From Hymenopellis radicata (lineage: Eukaryota > Basidiomycota > Agaricomycetes > Agaricales > Physalacriaceae): a stretch of DNA of 64,000 bases. Below, piece after piece: positions 22,910 through 33,939 of the stretch (positions within the stretch are counted from its first letter, which is position 1; every line of letters begins with the position of its first letter). The position numbers were made by a program, and so were the translations under genes. The notes under the pieces were generated by a model that was not told where the DNA came from, ran no database searches, and worked only from the letters and a program-made list of their open reading frames with translations. Where the stretch lies: assembly GCA_015501595.1 (NCBI GenBank), contig JADNRX010000001.1:62001-126000 (forward strand). The letters are read 5' to 3'.

Positions 22910-23811
22910 TTAGCTTGCGGCTTTCACTGCTTCGTGGGCAACCGGTGAAGTCTGCTAGAGGTAACATTGGCGTTATAGTATCCTGTTTGAAGTAAGAACG
23001 CACTTGGCCAAGCTCAACTGGTGCTTCGTCAACAAAGTCTGGGACCTTGTTCATGTCGGCGAGATATGATGCCTCCTCATCCTCTGCCTCGAACTGCAAA
23101 GCGTCTAATTCTGGGTGGATTTTAGGCAATAGTTTCTGCTGTGAGGGCAAAGACGCGTACCAGCCTCCAAGTCTGCTTCGTCGAGCTCGTCTGGAACAGC
23201 ATATGACCGCCCAAGTGACTCCTGAATCTCATTTGCCTGCTCTAATAGATCCTCCATCTCGAAGTGTATATCCTGTCGAAACGTGAGTGCTGATCCCCCG
23301 CTTAGATTGAACCCAGACGCACCTCAATTTTGTCGATGTCGATCTTGCCGTACTGTTTCTTTATCTCCTTATTCGCCACCTTCATCGCCTCCACGGTGGC
23401 CATCGTGTTCCGCAGGTTCTCCGTCGTGAGCGCAGCAGACTCCATGTTGAACGTCTGCTGGGCGAGCTGGTTGATCTGGGCCTCGTACATCTTCTTCTGC
23501 TTGAGGGTGCGCAGGGCGCGTTGTTGTATAGCATTCTGAATTATTTAATGAAAGGGACTCGGAGCGTTGACTGGGACACACCTTGCCTGGACCCGGTCGC
23601 AGCTTGCTCATCTGGTCCTTATACCGTCCCAGCTCAGCGTCAAGCTTCTTGATCTTGACTTCGATGGACTCCATTCGCGCGTCTGTCTGTGGATATCGCA
23701 GGTCATTTCGACAGCCTTGACTTTACATAGGACACTACTCGCCGAGTTGATAGCATCTTGCAACGAGGGCGTCGGTTTCTTGCTCGACGACGAGCCGAAT
23801 ATTCTGTTCAT
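22910..23811 (-). CDS. VPS60: ESCRT-III-associated protein VPS60/CHMP5
   Basis: SNF7-family protein that works late in multivesicular body formation and recruits Vta1-Vps4. Exons (minus): 23811-23734, 23686-23582, 23535-23323, 23272-23161, 23110-23004, 22951-22910; 218 aa, the usual length. It opens [21 protein letters not shown] and has the basic helix [14 protein letters not shown], then [40 protein letters not shown] and [10 protein letters not shown]. The acidic half holds [36 protein letters not shown]. The last 13 residues come from a small terminal exon. The position of the first junction (donor 23733) is chosen to give TDAR as in relatives. Another ESCRT-III gene, DID2, lies 5 kb to the right. 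Confidence 0.93.
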
Positions 23812-24041
23812 TGCTGAGATATGCGTGAATGCCACGAAAGTGTTTAAGGTTGTTAATCACCGTCTAAGTAGGCTGCGCAGTGAAGGTTTTGGACAAGTGG
23901 TGATTGCCGCTTTGGGCGATCGCAGTACAGAACTGAAGTATGATAGATTCGAGTACAATACAATATGTAATGAGTGTTTTAATGCAATGCTAAAATACAA
24001 TGTTGTCATGATCCCAAGAGAAATTAATTGACTATCCTATG

Positions 24042-25687
24042 CTACGATAAGAATCCGCGAAGGGCGCCTCCAACATTCAAAACATCCAAACTTCAAGGAC
24101 GATCAGCATCCGCTGCTCATACACGAAAAAGGCTACTCACAGGAATGTATCATGACCCCATACGCCGCCAAGCTCGTAATACACGACCTGGTCATTGCCA
24201 GCCATTCGTAAGGCGTCAGCCACCTCCCGCTGCTGTTCTACAGTGAACAAGATATCACTTTGTACTCCCAAAACGAGAACAGGAATCTTCGCAAGGGGTT
24301 TCATTCCTTTCGCAAGTGAGTTGAGATATGGTGGCGGATGAGTCGGCGGAGGATGCGATTTTGAATGTGAAGTCTTATGCAGTGGGGCATCGGAGAGATA
24401 ATCAGAATCTTTCAGTATGGGCTGCAACTGCAAGCCTTTGAGAGCGTCCTCCGTCATGTCAAAGAGATCCATGGCTTTGGAGATGTAGATGAGGGAGTTG
24501 GCGTCATATTTCAAGCAAAATTGTTCGCCCTAGAAAGATGTTGAGCTACGCTCTACCAGCAGCCGGGACAGACAAACCTGGTGGTCAAGATAGGTTTCAA
24601 TTAAGAAATCGGGGCATAATGCAGGTTGACGAGGCCTGCTCTGACTTGGTTGGGAATCGCGTGATGTTTTGAGCTGACGTCCGAATCGCTGATCCCATTC
24701 AGGTCCTGAGCGATACGTTATAGTGGCGATTTCTTGAATTGGTGTCAGCCAAGTCAACTACGCGCCGTAACTTGACGTACGGCGTGCCAATTTCATTCCC
24801 GTGTGAGGCGGCGAGCCGTCATAATAAAAGCCATGATTCCAGTTTGGATCTGCCATCAGGACTGACATCGTGTTAGGGTGGCACGCGGATCCAGTAAACG
24901 GAGGGTACATACCGCTTCGCTGAGCATATCGCATGGCCACAGCCGACGGAGAACTTCGGGCTGTGCCGCTTATGCTGACAACCTTGCCAACTCGTTCTGG
25001 ATGAAGCCATCCGGCAGCCAAACTCTGCATTGCACCCATGGAACATCCGACGCTCGCGTACAATTTATCGACGCCGAGATGATCGAGCAAATAGAATTGG
25101 GCGCGAACCATGTCGAAGACGGAGAGGATGGGGAAATTGGTGGCGTAGTGTCGCCCGGTTGACGGGTCTATTGAGGAGGGACCCGTCGATCCATAGCACC
25201 CACCGAGGACGTTGGTGCATACTACGAAGAATTGATTCGTGTCTAGGGCTTTCCCTGGCCCGATGAACTTTTCCCACCAGCCCTCTGTCGGATTCAGCGC
25301 TGTCGACGCCGCATGCGAAGACGCAGAAAGGCCCGTGTGAAGCAAGATAACATTGTCCTTGGCCGGTGACAGGGTTCCCCAGGTTTCATATGCAACGTCA
25401 AATGAATGCAGCGATGAACCGTATGCTAACGGCATGGGAGATGCATGGTGGTAGACTGTGTAAGTAGTGGGATTTGGACGCGCATAAGGGGGTTCTGGCC
25501 CAGATTCACACTCCTCGTCTTGGAGGACAGTCTTGGGTGCAGAGGAAATTTTACGACGAAGCTGAGACTCCCGTAGAGCATGAGCATCGACACAGGGAAA
25601 GTGAGGTCGCCCGGTAGATATCGAGCGGAAGTAGCGGGATCTGCAAGGAATGGCGAGTCTGAGGGCACTCGCCTTGAGGAAAGACAT
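24042..25687 (-). CDS. Mitochondrial homoserine/serine O-acetyltransferase (MetX/CysA family)
   Basis: Alpha/beta-hydrolase acyltransferase of sulfur amino-acid synthesis. Exons (minus): 25687-24913, 24861-24781, 24732-24578, 24529-24141, 24090-24042; 482 aa. The first ~35 residues are basic with few acids ([22 protein letters not shown]), a good mitochondrial presequence. Core motifs: [58 protein letters not shown] with the nucleophile Ser, [35 protein letters not shown] with the acid Asp, and [11 protein letters not shown] with the catalytic His. Cytosolic fungal Met2 acts on homoserine, whereas mitochondrial relatives such as Aspergillus CysA act on serine. The presequence favours serine, but sequence alone does not decide it. 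Confidence 0.92.
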
Positions 25688-25878
25688 GGTTAGAGATGCA
25701 GTCAGCCATTTTTTGCTTGCAGTGTTCGTGCAAGAATGGCGTGCTCGATCGCGTCGGTGTATTTAACCTTTAATTTCGAATTCATCATTGACATTAAATT
25801 TAGAAATTAATGACACTTAGATCTAGGAGTTGGTTGTCTAAGTACTGGCTTGCTACATAGTCTTGTTCGTCGTCGAGG

Positions 25879-28733
25879 ATGAGGATGTCCACGACGATGG
25901 TCGATCGCCGCAGCCTCGAATATGCGCCTAGTTTATCGTCCATCGCAGCATCAACGAGCTCGCCTTCGACAGCAGATGCCAGCCCTCGTCTAGATTCCGT
26001 TCTTACCTTATCAACCCAGGCAACATCGTCAACGAACCACCGTCGTGCACCGCGACGAAGCCTGAGTCTCCTGGACAAGATTCCAAAGGATGTGAGTGCT
26101 CGCGGCCCGAGTTCACGGTTCCTAATCAACACGTGTTGGTCTTGTTTTCTAGTTCTCGTCACTGCTTCGTTCGCATAACTCGTCCAGGCGGCATAGTGCT
26201 ATTTTCCAGGTCAAAGCGTTATCTCTCGCCGCCCGACACGTAGTGCTCATTGTCTTCCCCAGTCTGATCCTCCTTCCAAAGTCGTCTATGCCGATGAGCA
26301 CCCGTACGACCGTACCATCACCGCCAACAACATGTATGCCCTCAAGGAAGACGAACGACAGACTAGAAAACAAAAACCTGAGAGTAGAGTCCGTCTCGTC
26401 CCCCGCTTTATCCACAATGCCTGACCCCATTACCGTAGTTTTACAGCTTTCTAACGCGCTCACGATCCCGTTCCCGTCCAAAAAACGACCCGGCACTAGA
26501 CCACGAATCCATCGTTCCGGAACTTGCTCGCGACTATGGCTCCCATTCCCGACAGTCTAGTGCTTCCATACGAGAGAAGAGCCACGGGGACAAACCCACT
26601 ATCAGTATCAACCCTGCAAGTCGTCCACTCTCCACCACAACAACGGCAACGAATACAACCATCATGCCCCCGACGCCCAAGGCACGGCGAACCGCTACGC
26701 CACTCGTTGCCGTACCCGCACCTGCACACCCGAACGAGAATACCTCGCGACCTTCCACGCCAAAGATACCGTCAAATACCCGAAAGAAACTCCATAATAT
26801 CTTTGGGATCCCTTTGTCTGGTCCACGCAAGTCGGATTCCCGGAAATCTTCCCTCAACAGCACACGTCCCAACACACCTGATCCGCTGGTTGCGACCAAC
26901 GCACCCCCTCTCCCAGCCACTTGTAGGCAAGGTTCTAGTCACGACCCAATACCATCCGCCCCTCGCAAGATTCCTGCGCCTTTGAACATTGTACGGCCCG
27001 AATCACCTTCCCTTGGATCGCGCTCGAGGCAAGCCACATTCGACTCGCTCGAGTCATCGACATCCACCTCTGCTTCCACATCTTCTAAACGCGATCATAA
27101 TTTCAAGTCACAGAAGCTCTTCCTTGGTGAGCAACACGACTTATTTCATTTGCCCTTTGAAAGACAAACCCGAGAAATAGCCCGTGTTCCCACCTCATCA
27201 CCCACCTCATCTCACTTTGACGACCGACCGGGCATGTCATCCGGAGCGCCACTGATAGTTTCCGGCCCACATAAACACAGACGCGCGTACACCAGTCACT
27301 CTGATTCGTTGGTTACTCCCGTCGCCTCATCTGCCCCAATACATCGTAATGTCCAGGCACCGCAACCCCGCCGCCCAGACGATGGTAACTCCGTGATAAG
27401 TGGCGTACCAAGAATAACGCATACTCCGGCAACTCCCCAGCGGCCAGAAACGACTCCTCCTCGGCTTAGTCAAAGGAAAAACTCATTAGACTCGTCGCGT
27501 CGACATCGCGAAATGTCCGTTGTAGATGAAGAACGCTCAATGTTGGATGTAGAGTTGGACAAAGGCAAACGGAGAGGCGACACGTCACGACAAGGTCACC
27601 ATTCAGTGGTTTCCAAGATGAAGTCGAACGTCCGGTCAACACGCCACGGTTCCTTTGACTTTGAGCGGCCTGGTTGGGGGACTGGAAGCATCGTTCGTAG
27701 TCCGAGTGGCAATTCCACTAGCACAACGGCAACGGGGCCCAAAGGGAGCGGAAGCGGGGAGACTTTACCTCAGGCAGCCAGGAGCGGGGAGATATCGGGT
27801 AAAGGGAAGATGAGGGAGATGTCAACTTCGGACGTTCTGAAGCGGCGAGGTTCTCACCGAACTGCGCCTTCACCAATACCGCCATTAGAGCCCGATTATA
27901 CAGGTGCCTCAGCCTCTACAACGCATAGCAAGTCAACGACAGGCACTAATGGTCAGAGCTCAAGTCTCGGGAGGAGCACTGGGAAACGCATGCTCGAGGG
28001 TGGTGTTGCCAAACTGGTTGGCATCCCACATGGTCCTTTCTCGTTTGAACCACCTGTTCCGTCTCCCGCCGTCAGCACGAGTACACAAGCCAGTGGATTG
28101 GGCGATTACGAGAAGGAGACAGAGGAGCGGGGCAAAGTGGAGCGAAGGAGGAAGCGGCGGGAGGTGATGCGGGAGGAGGCAGAAGGTCGCGAGAAGGCTG
28201 CTCGGCGTGCAGAGTCCAAACCATTACCCATACTACCGACAAATGTTGGGTTTCGGTCTGCCACGAAAGGGCGGTCGCTGGATCTCGGTCTGGGTTTGTC
28301 GTGGGCACCGACCAAGGTGCGGGAGGATGCGCTGCTTCCGTCCAGTACGTTTGCATTAGATAAGCGAAGCTTCAGTGCGTCTTCTCGGGTGGGGATGAGG
28401 AGGAACTGGTCGCAGGACGAGGAGGACGAGTCAAAGTTGGGGAAGGATATTGCGGAGAAGTTCAGAAATGCGTTGGACGCGGATGGGTATACTACCTTCA
28501 AGCAATGTAGGTTGTCCTTTTGCCTTCTGATCTCTCGTTTCGAAGGTGGAGTTGACGTGAACGTTATAGATGTACATCGATTCGATGCACAGGAGATACC
28601 CATCGACGGTCCACACGGTATTATTGCCCGAGCGAGACGGTTGTTGGACAGATGTTCTATTCTGACTTTGACCGAGGGTCAGAAGGATCGTCTGACCGAT
28701 GACCTTTTCAAGATAATACTGCAAAACGCATGA
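25879..28733 (+). CDS. Large intrinsically disordered Ser/Pro/Arg-rich protein, unknown function
   Basis: Exons: 25879-26091, 26153-26209, 26263-26388, 26439-28506, 28570-28733; 875 aa. A second ATG six nt downstream is equally likely. The first exons encode Ser/Thr-rich sequence with SLSLLDKIPKDFSSLLRSHNSS, then a short Tyr-rich stretch (DEHPYDRTITANNMYALKEDE). The large exon is low-complexity with many SP/TP sites and basic patches, as in signalling scaffolds. One compact motif is KLHNIFGIPLSGPRKSDSRK. A charged helix (ERRKRREVMREEAEGREKAARRAES) and a C-terminal folded piece (HRFDAQEIPIDGPHGIIARARRLLDR...LTDDLFKIILQ) look ordered. It is divergent to the O-acetyltransferase gene with 191 bp between starts. 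Confidence 0.75.
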
Positions 28734-29052
28734 TTCGCACGTATTCATGTTTATTTTGTTCATAGTTCATGACCCCATTGATTTTACCTACGCCACACGT
28801 CTTCTGTATCATGCATTTATGTGTATATCTACGCTTAGCCATCGTATCCTGCCTTATTTTTTAATGATCTTTGAGTAGTTACCTTTCATGCACTTGCCCG
28901 ACTTACCTTTATGTTTTTGCAATGCTTTCTGTTCGATTTGTTGTTACGCACGCTACTTACATCGTTACGATAGTTTGATTAATGAATTCCGTACATTGCA
29001 GTCGTGAAAGCCTCCCATATAAGATATCGTACATCATTAGATACATAGCCGG
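28734..29052. other. Convergent 3' spacer
   Basis: AT-rich sequence between the stops of the disordered-protein gene and DID2, with TTTATTTTG and TATTTTTTAATG stretches. No gene seen. Confidence 0.5.
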
Positions 29053-29865
29053 TTATGTCGCGGGGCGCAGTGCGCGCAGCCGTTCCGCAAGCTTGTCGTC
29101 CTCCTCTCTGACCTTCTCCCGAGGAGCCAAATCGGGGACAGATTCGAGATCCTTGGAGGACAAGTCGTGCTGGAGCTCGATATTAGCTTCCTCAGCGGTT
29201 TGACGCATTAGCTGGTCAATCTGGTCCTGGGGTGTAGAAACGGCGGTGGTAGATGACATGGCGTCCTCCATATATGATGTCTGCACGTCGAGGTCGGCAA
29301 ACTGGGTCTCGAACTTGTCCATGACAAGGGAGATCTTGGTGGTTGTTAGCATAGCACTCGAGTCGGTAGCTCCTTGACTTACTCGTTCTAGGTTCATGCT
29401 CTGCATCGCGTTGTCCATGCCCTTGACCACAGAGGTCATGTTCCCGGTTACTTGGCGCATAGTGACTGCAGTTTCGACTCGGCTGGCAACAGCGTCTATG
29501 CGGCTGGATAACCGGAGGAGATTGAGCGCCTCGCTCTTCTTGCGGATGGCATTGGATGCATATATGCGAGCGCCATCAGTGTTGCCTTGTTGTAGCGCCT
29601 GGATAGTCCTGTAAGACTGGTATTTCAAGAGCTTTGAATCAAGCCTGCCTTCTTTAGCCGCGATTTCTCAGAATTCTCGTCCTTCTGAGCCTTCTTGGCT
29701 TGTCGATTGAGGGATTTGGCTGTAAACTGTGGCCAAGGTCAGTCGTTGCTCGAGTTATTTGTCGGATTTGAAGCACCTTGAGCTGGAAGAGAGTCTCTAG
29801 AGAGAGAACTTAATAAATAGAACACAAGATGTGGATTACTGAAGCGTACTTTCGAGGTTGCTCAT
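29053..29865 (-). CDS. DID2: ESCRT-III protein DID2/VPS46 (CHMP1)
   Basis: Recruits the Vps4 ATPase to disassemble ESCRT-III on endosomes. Exons (minus): 29865-29850, 29796-29777, 29726-29649, 29598-29383, 29334-29053; 203 aa, standard length. It reads MSNLEKTLFQLKFTAKSL, NRQAKKAQKDE, LKKALQQGNTDGARIYASNAIRKK, TAVTMRQVTGNMTSVVKGMD, NLERISLVMDKFETQFADLDVQT. It ends in a MIM1-type helix, EEDDKLAERLRALR, which binds Vps4. The joint LKK/ALQQG requires a GC donor (29648, GCAGGC) and is exact in phase and in the conserved protein sequence. The gene is divergent to SVP26 with 138 bp between the ATGs, so two endomembrane genes may share a promoter. Confidence 0.93.
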
Positions 29866-30003
29866 GGTGGAGAGAGTCAAATGCAGTCACTGCTTTCCGG
29901 TCCGACAGCCGGTTCCTGCAATTTCCCAAGACAAGGGTGCACGTGGCGCGCATCTTGCAATGAGCCACGACGACTGTTCCTCGAGACGCGTATAGAAATT
30001 GAA

Positions 30004-31127
30004 ATGGGACTGCTGTACTATGTCAGGTACGCTTCATAACAGCCAGTTATTCAAAATATTCACCAAAACTAGTTATGTTGCTGTGGCAGCTGCTGTCTGT
30101 TTTGTTATAATGTCGCTTGGTGAGCCAGGATTCTGCGGACCAGAGACTCGATGTTTACAAGTCATCAGCAAGCGGACTACTCTATGTCTCCGAACTCATT
30201 GAAGAACACGCAAAGGTCGCCAAATATTATGGGCAGCGCGGCATTTATGCAAGTCACGTCCGTGTCTCTTTTGGCTAGATCCTTACTCTGTCATAGGCAA
30301 TTATCGTCTTGCATGTCATCCTGTGCATCTCAGACTCCCTTCCCGTTACTCTGACCATGTTCTCCATCATATGCCACTTTCTCTATCTGCAAAACTTCTC
30401 TCATACTTGGCCCCTCATCTCCCTCACATCCCCAGTCTTCCTCTGTTCATGCGCTCTTGTCGTTGTGGATCATTTCGTCTGGTTCTTCCACTTTTCTCGT
30501 ATGACGACCCAGTACCACGAACAGGCTCGTAGATATGGTGCGAGCAGAAACGCGCCCTACCTCGGTTTCAAGGAAATCGCGACCTTCTTCGGTATATGCG
30601 TCTGGCTTGCACCACTTTTTCTTTTCTTGAGCCTTAGCGCGAACGACAACGCCTTGCCCACGTCAACTTCCAGTGGTCAGTCTATCGTTGATTATCTCTC
30701 ACGTCCGCCAACTTGACCTCCCAGTAGACGCGACCGCTGCACCATCTTCTGGTGGCCAAACCGTAACGAGGAAGAACAGAGTTTCACTCTTCCGATCCGT
30801 ATTCTCGTCTCTACCTCTCCTCAGGAAAAGAGACGATGTGATAATAGCACCACCCTCCCCCATCCTCAATCCCAGAATTTCGCACCACCCTCTCCCGGCT
30901 TCGTACCCTCGTCCCCTCGGTTAACTGCTTATTCCAACACATTAACGCCGCCTCGATCTCCGCGTATTGCCTTTGATAACAGCAATGACCCATCATCCAT
31001 ACGATTGGGCACGCCACCTCGACGTGCAAGTACGATGAGAGGTCCAGAGAGGATTGGACTGACGAGCCGAAAACCTCCGACACCCTCCATAGTGGGCGAG
31101 AGTAGCATATTTAATGACTCCGAATGA
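30004..31127 (+). CDS. SVP26: SVP26/TEX261 family ER-Golgi cargo receptor
   Basis: Multi-span membrane protein that sorts type II cargo, such as glycosyltransferases, into COPII vesicles. Exons: 30004-30026, 30073-30119, 30169-30248, 30297-30675, 30725-30837, 30876-31127; 297 aa. Family blocks: MGLLYYVSYVAVAAAVCFVI, SGLLYVSELIEEHAKVAKYY, QRGIYAIIVLHVIL, CHFLYLQNFSHTWPLISLTSP, VVVDHFVWFFHF, FKEIATFFGICVWLAPLFLFLSLSANDNALP. After the last membrane segment comes a ~110-residue Ser/Pro-rich cytosolic tail that yeast lacks in this length. Intron 3 has a GC donor (GCAAGT, 30249). The last intron is only 38 nt (30838-30875). It keeps phase and is the weakest part of the model. Confidence 0.9.
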
Positions 31128-31362
31128 GTAGACTTCCTATAATTGACCTGTGCCATAATCATAATCCTCTGCACCAAGCAAACGCAACTATCAGAAGTGC
31201 TCTATCGTGATAAGTAAATACAAAAGCAACTATGGTATGTATGCAATGAAATCGAAAGCAATGACTGTGAGGAGTGCGCAAAGATGGGTCCAATAAGTTA
31301 AATGCATGCAAAGGGTAATACAGTCCACCAAGTCCTGTATATCTTACAACGACCAGTCACTG

Positions 31363-33334
31363 TCATCGTTCGCCTGCCATCCACGCGGGATTATATCCAG
31401 GTGGCAAAACATCCTCCTGGCGATCGTCGTGGTCAACCAGAGGAACCGGTCCAGCGTCCGTCTCTTGCCTGACCTGCCGTGGTCTCGGTTCAGGTGGAGG
31501 ACCGCCCTTCCCACCCGCACCAGCACCAGCAAAGCCTGCGACACCTGATGATCCAGGCTCAGACGAGGACGCGCGCAAGCCGTCCTGCGTGAGGTGATAC
31601 GAAAGGCGGCTCGATGATTGTAACGTCGGTATTGAATCACTGAAGCTCGTCGACTGACTGCTGTCGTATTTGGAGTGGTACGATGACGCGCCACCAGCCG
31701 TCCTCGCACCAGCTCCGCTTAACGATGCGGGTAGAACAAAGGGCTCAACATATCCGGATAATAGCGGCTGTGAATCTAGGGTCGCGTTGTGTCAGTGTTG
31801 ATGCTGTTCAAAGCGCAAGGGATTCCATACGAGGTGAATAGGTGGTGAAACCGGGTGCACCACCATGGAGCCCTTGCATCGGTGTACCATAATCGTATTG
31901 TGACTGTATGTGTTGTTTTTTTCTACACAGCAAGTCAGATCCAGGCCGACAACGCGATCAAAAGGAGGAGGCATACTTTAGATGTCTCCGCCACCAAAAG
32001 AGGAACATGAAGCCGGCTGCAAGCGCGACTGCGGCTCCTACCTAAAAGAAAATGTTCAGCATGGCACAAACCTCTGAATATAATGACAGTTACCGCAATT
32101 CCGACAATTGCACCCGTTGGGAGTGAACTACTTGAACTACCGGATGACGAACCGTTGTTGTCACCCGAGCCAGATCCAGATCCACTGATAGGATAGAATA
32201 AACGAAACAGACAGCTTGTGCCAAACAGCCTTGGACTTACGATGAATCGGAGGAGCCCGGTACTGCGTCATACAAAGTCACCTAAAACAGGTTCGCTTCA
32301 GTCGTGCATCGTGGCCAGATAACAGTGAAACGCACAGCATGTATATCCATATACTTTCCCTCTGCGAGGTTCGTAAACGTTACTTGGTATGTCAAACTTC
32401 TGTTGAGGTCCGTTTCCCAGTAGACGAGGTTATCGTAAGCGAACCATCGTGAGGTGTCGTTAAAAGTCCGGCTTGAAGTCGAGACCCCAGCGGTCGGATT
32501 TAATGAGACGCTGTATATGTCGTGGTCGTAATTCGTAGTCTGACATAGAGCTCGATAAGACAATGTTGACAAATACCGCAGGAGTGCGTATACTTACACC
32601 GTATACAAATAGAGCAGATCTGATGTTGGAAGCACATTAATCGAATTCGACGAGACTGTACATGGCACTCACGCGCTGTTAAATTCAAACATGATTTTTG
32701 AACCATCACCCGTGGTGTCAATTCGCGGGTAGCCCGTCGCATCGTGATCTGTGCTGAACGGCCCATTCCCAGAAGTCGTGAAATAGGAATTCAGAGCGGA
32801 GGATCCATCCGACGCAACGTTCACGGCGCCAATAGTTGTTTTGTTTATGGAAGCGCTACAGTGGGTGAGAAATATGACCACGGAGAGAACGGTATCCACT
32901 CACCCTGCTTCACCTATGCCGACAGTCAAAAGAGCAGAAGTGAAGTTGAGTTGCGAGTTTTGGGTCGTCGTCAGGACTAAGGAATGACTAGCGTAGTCAA
33001 GACCGGTATAGCTGGCGAGGAGATCGTCTGATGGGGAACCACTGGTAGCTTTACCATCCAGGGAAGTAGTGTAGGCATCTGCGGTACCCGACCCATAGAG
33101 GTATATGGCAGTCCCTTTGAAGTCGATTTGAAGACTAGCTCCCGAGAGTGTTGTACTGTGGAGGGATGTGCCAGAGGACAGATTCTCGTTGGTGTGCGTA
33201 GCGTCGTAGCTACTCTCCGGACTGTTTGAATAGATAACCCGCCACGAGGAGTCGAGTGGTCCGTCACGGTACGGAGAGTACACGACCGTAGGGGATTGGT
33301 CGAGGACCGTGATGTTGTAGGCGTTGGGAGCCAT
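31363..33334 (-). CDS. Single-pass membrane protein with extracellular beta-rich region and Pro-rich tail
   Basis: Exons (minus): 33334-32904, 32855-32673, 32620-32599, 32539-32336, 32281-32241, 32184-32094, 32041-31977, 31922-31831, 31775-31363; 513 aa. The N-terminal half is Ser/Thr/Tyr-rich and probably extracellular (NITVLDQSPTVVYSPYRDG, LQIDFKGTAIYLYGSGTADA). A Gly/Ser spacer leads to the transmembrane helix GAIVGIAVGAAVALAAGFMFLFWW, followed by a basic RRHLK stop-transfer signal. The cytosolic tail is Ser/Pro-rich and ends PPGYNPAW. Many agaricomycetes have such proteins, often likened to Mid2/Wsc-type wall sensors in layout; the function is unknown. No cleavable signal peptide is seen at the chosen start, so an upstream exon may be missing. 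Confidence 0.8.
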
Positions 33335-33939
33335 AACCAGGATGTGGTGGTCTAAAGAGAGAAAAGGCTGGCACCGCCTTGGCGTAAGGTGTTGTGATAA
33401 GAATCAAATACGACGCGTCAATTTAACTTTGTGTCGGGTTGTGGACGACACAAGTTTTTGGCCACAAGCAACACCAGCCCGTCGTCGTGAGCCAGACGTA
33501 CTTCAGTGCACCCGTAGACCTCGGAGGTGGGATATTGGAAGAGACCTCGATTTGATATTTCATGGGCAGTATTAATCATGCCCTGACTTGCGTGCAGCGT
33601 GGTTCGGGGGAAACGGACCAAGGTCAAGGAGCGCTGCCATTTTTGGATACTGGCCTAAGACCGTGAAACCCAAAACAAAGATTTCTGAATTTCTGGAAAA
33701 GTCAAATTGCATAGGACTGCCGTTACAGACACCTAGATAAATATGTGCCTACATTCAGAAGTCTCCTAGTGCAATCCGGAGGTGATCGTAATAATGAGGT
33801 GGAGGAGTAAAGCGTGGCGCCTTCGGAGAATGCCGAGCAAACACGCAGTTGTTACTCTCGAACGCCGCTGCACAACCCTCGGTCACTGTCCGTATTACTG
33901 TACCCGTTGCCGTCACTCTCTTCGTCGTAGACCGATGCC
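33335..33939. other. Divergent intergenic region
   Basis: About 600 bp between two divergent genes, expected to hold both promoters. Short frames are present but have no recognisable content. Confidence 0.5.
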
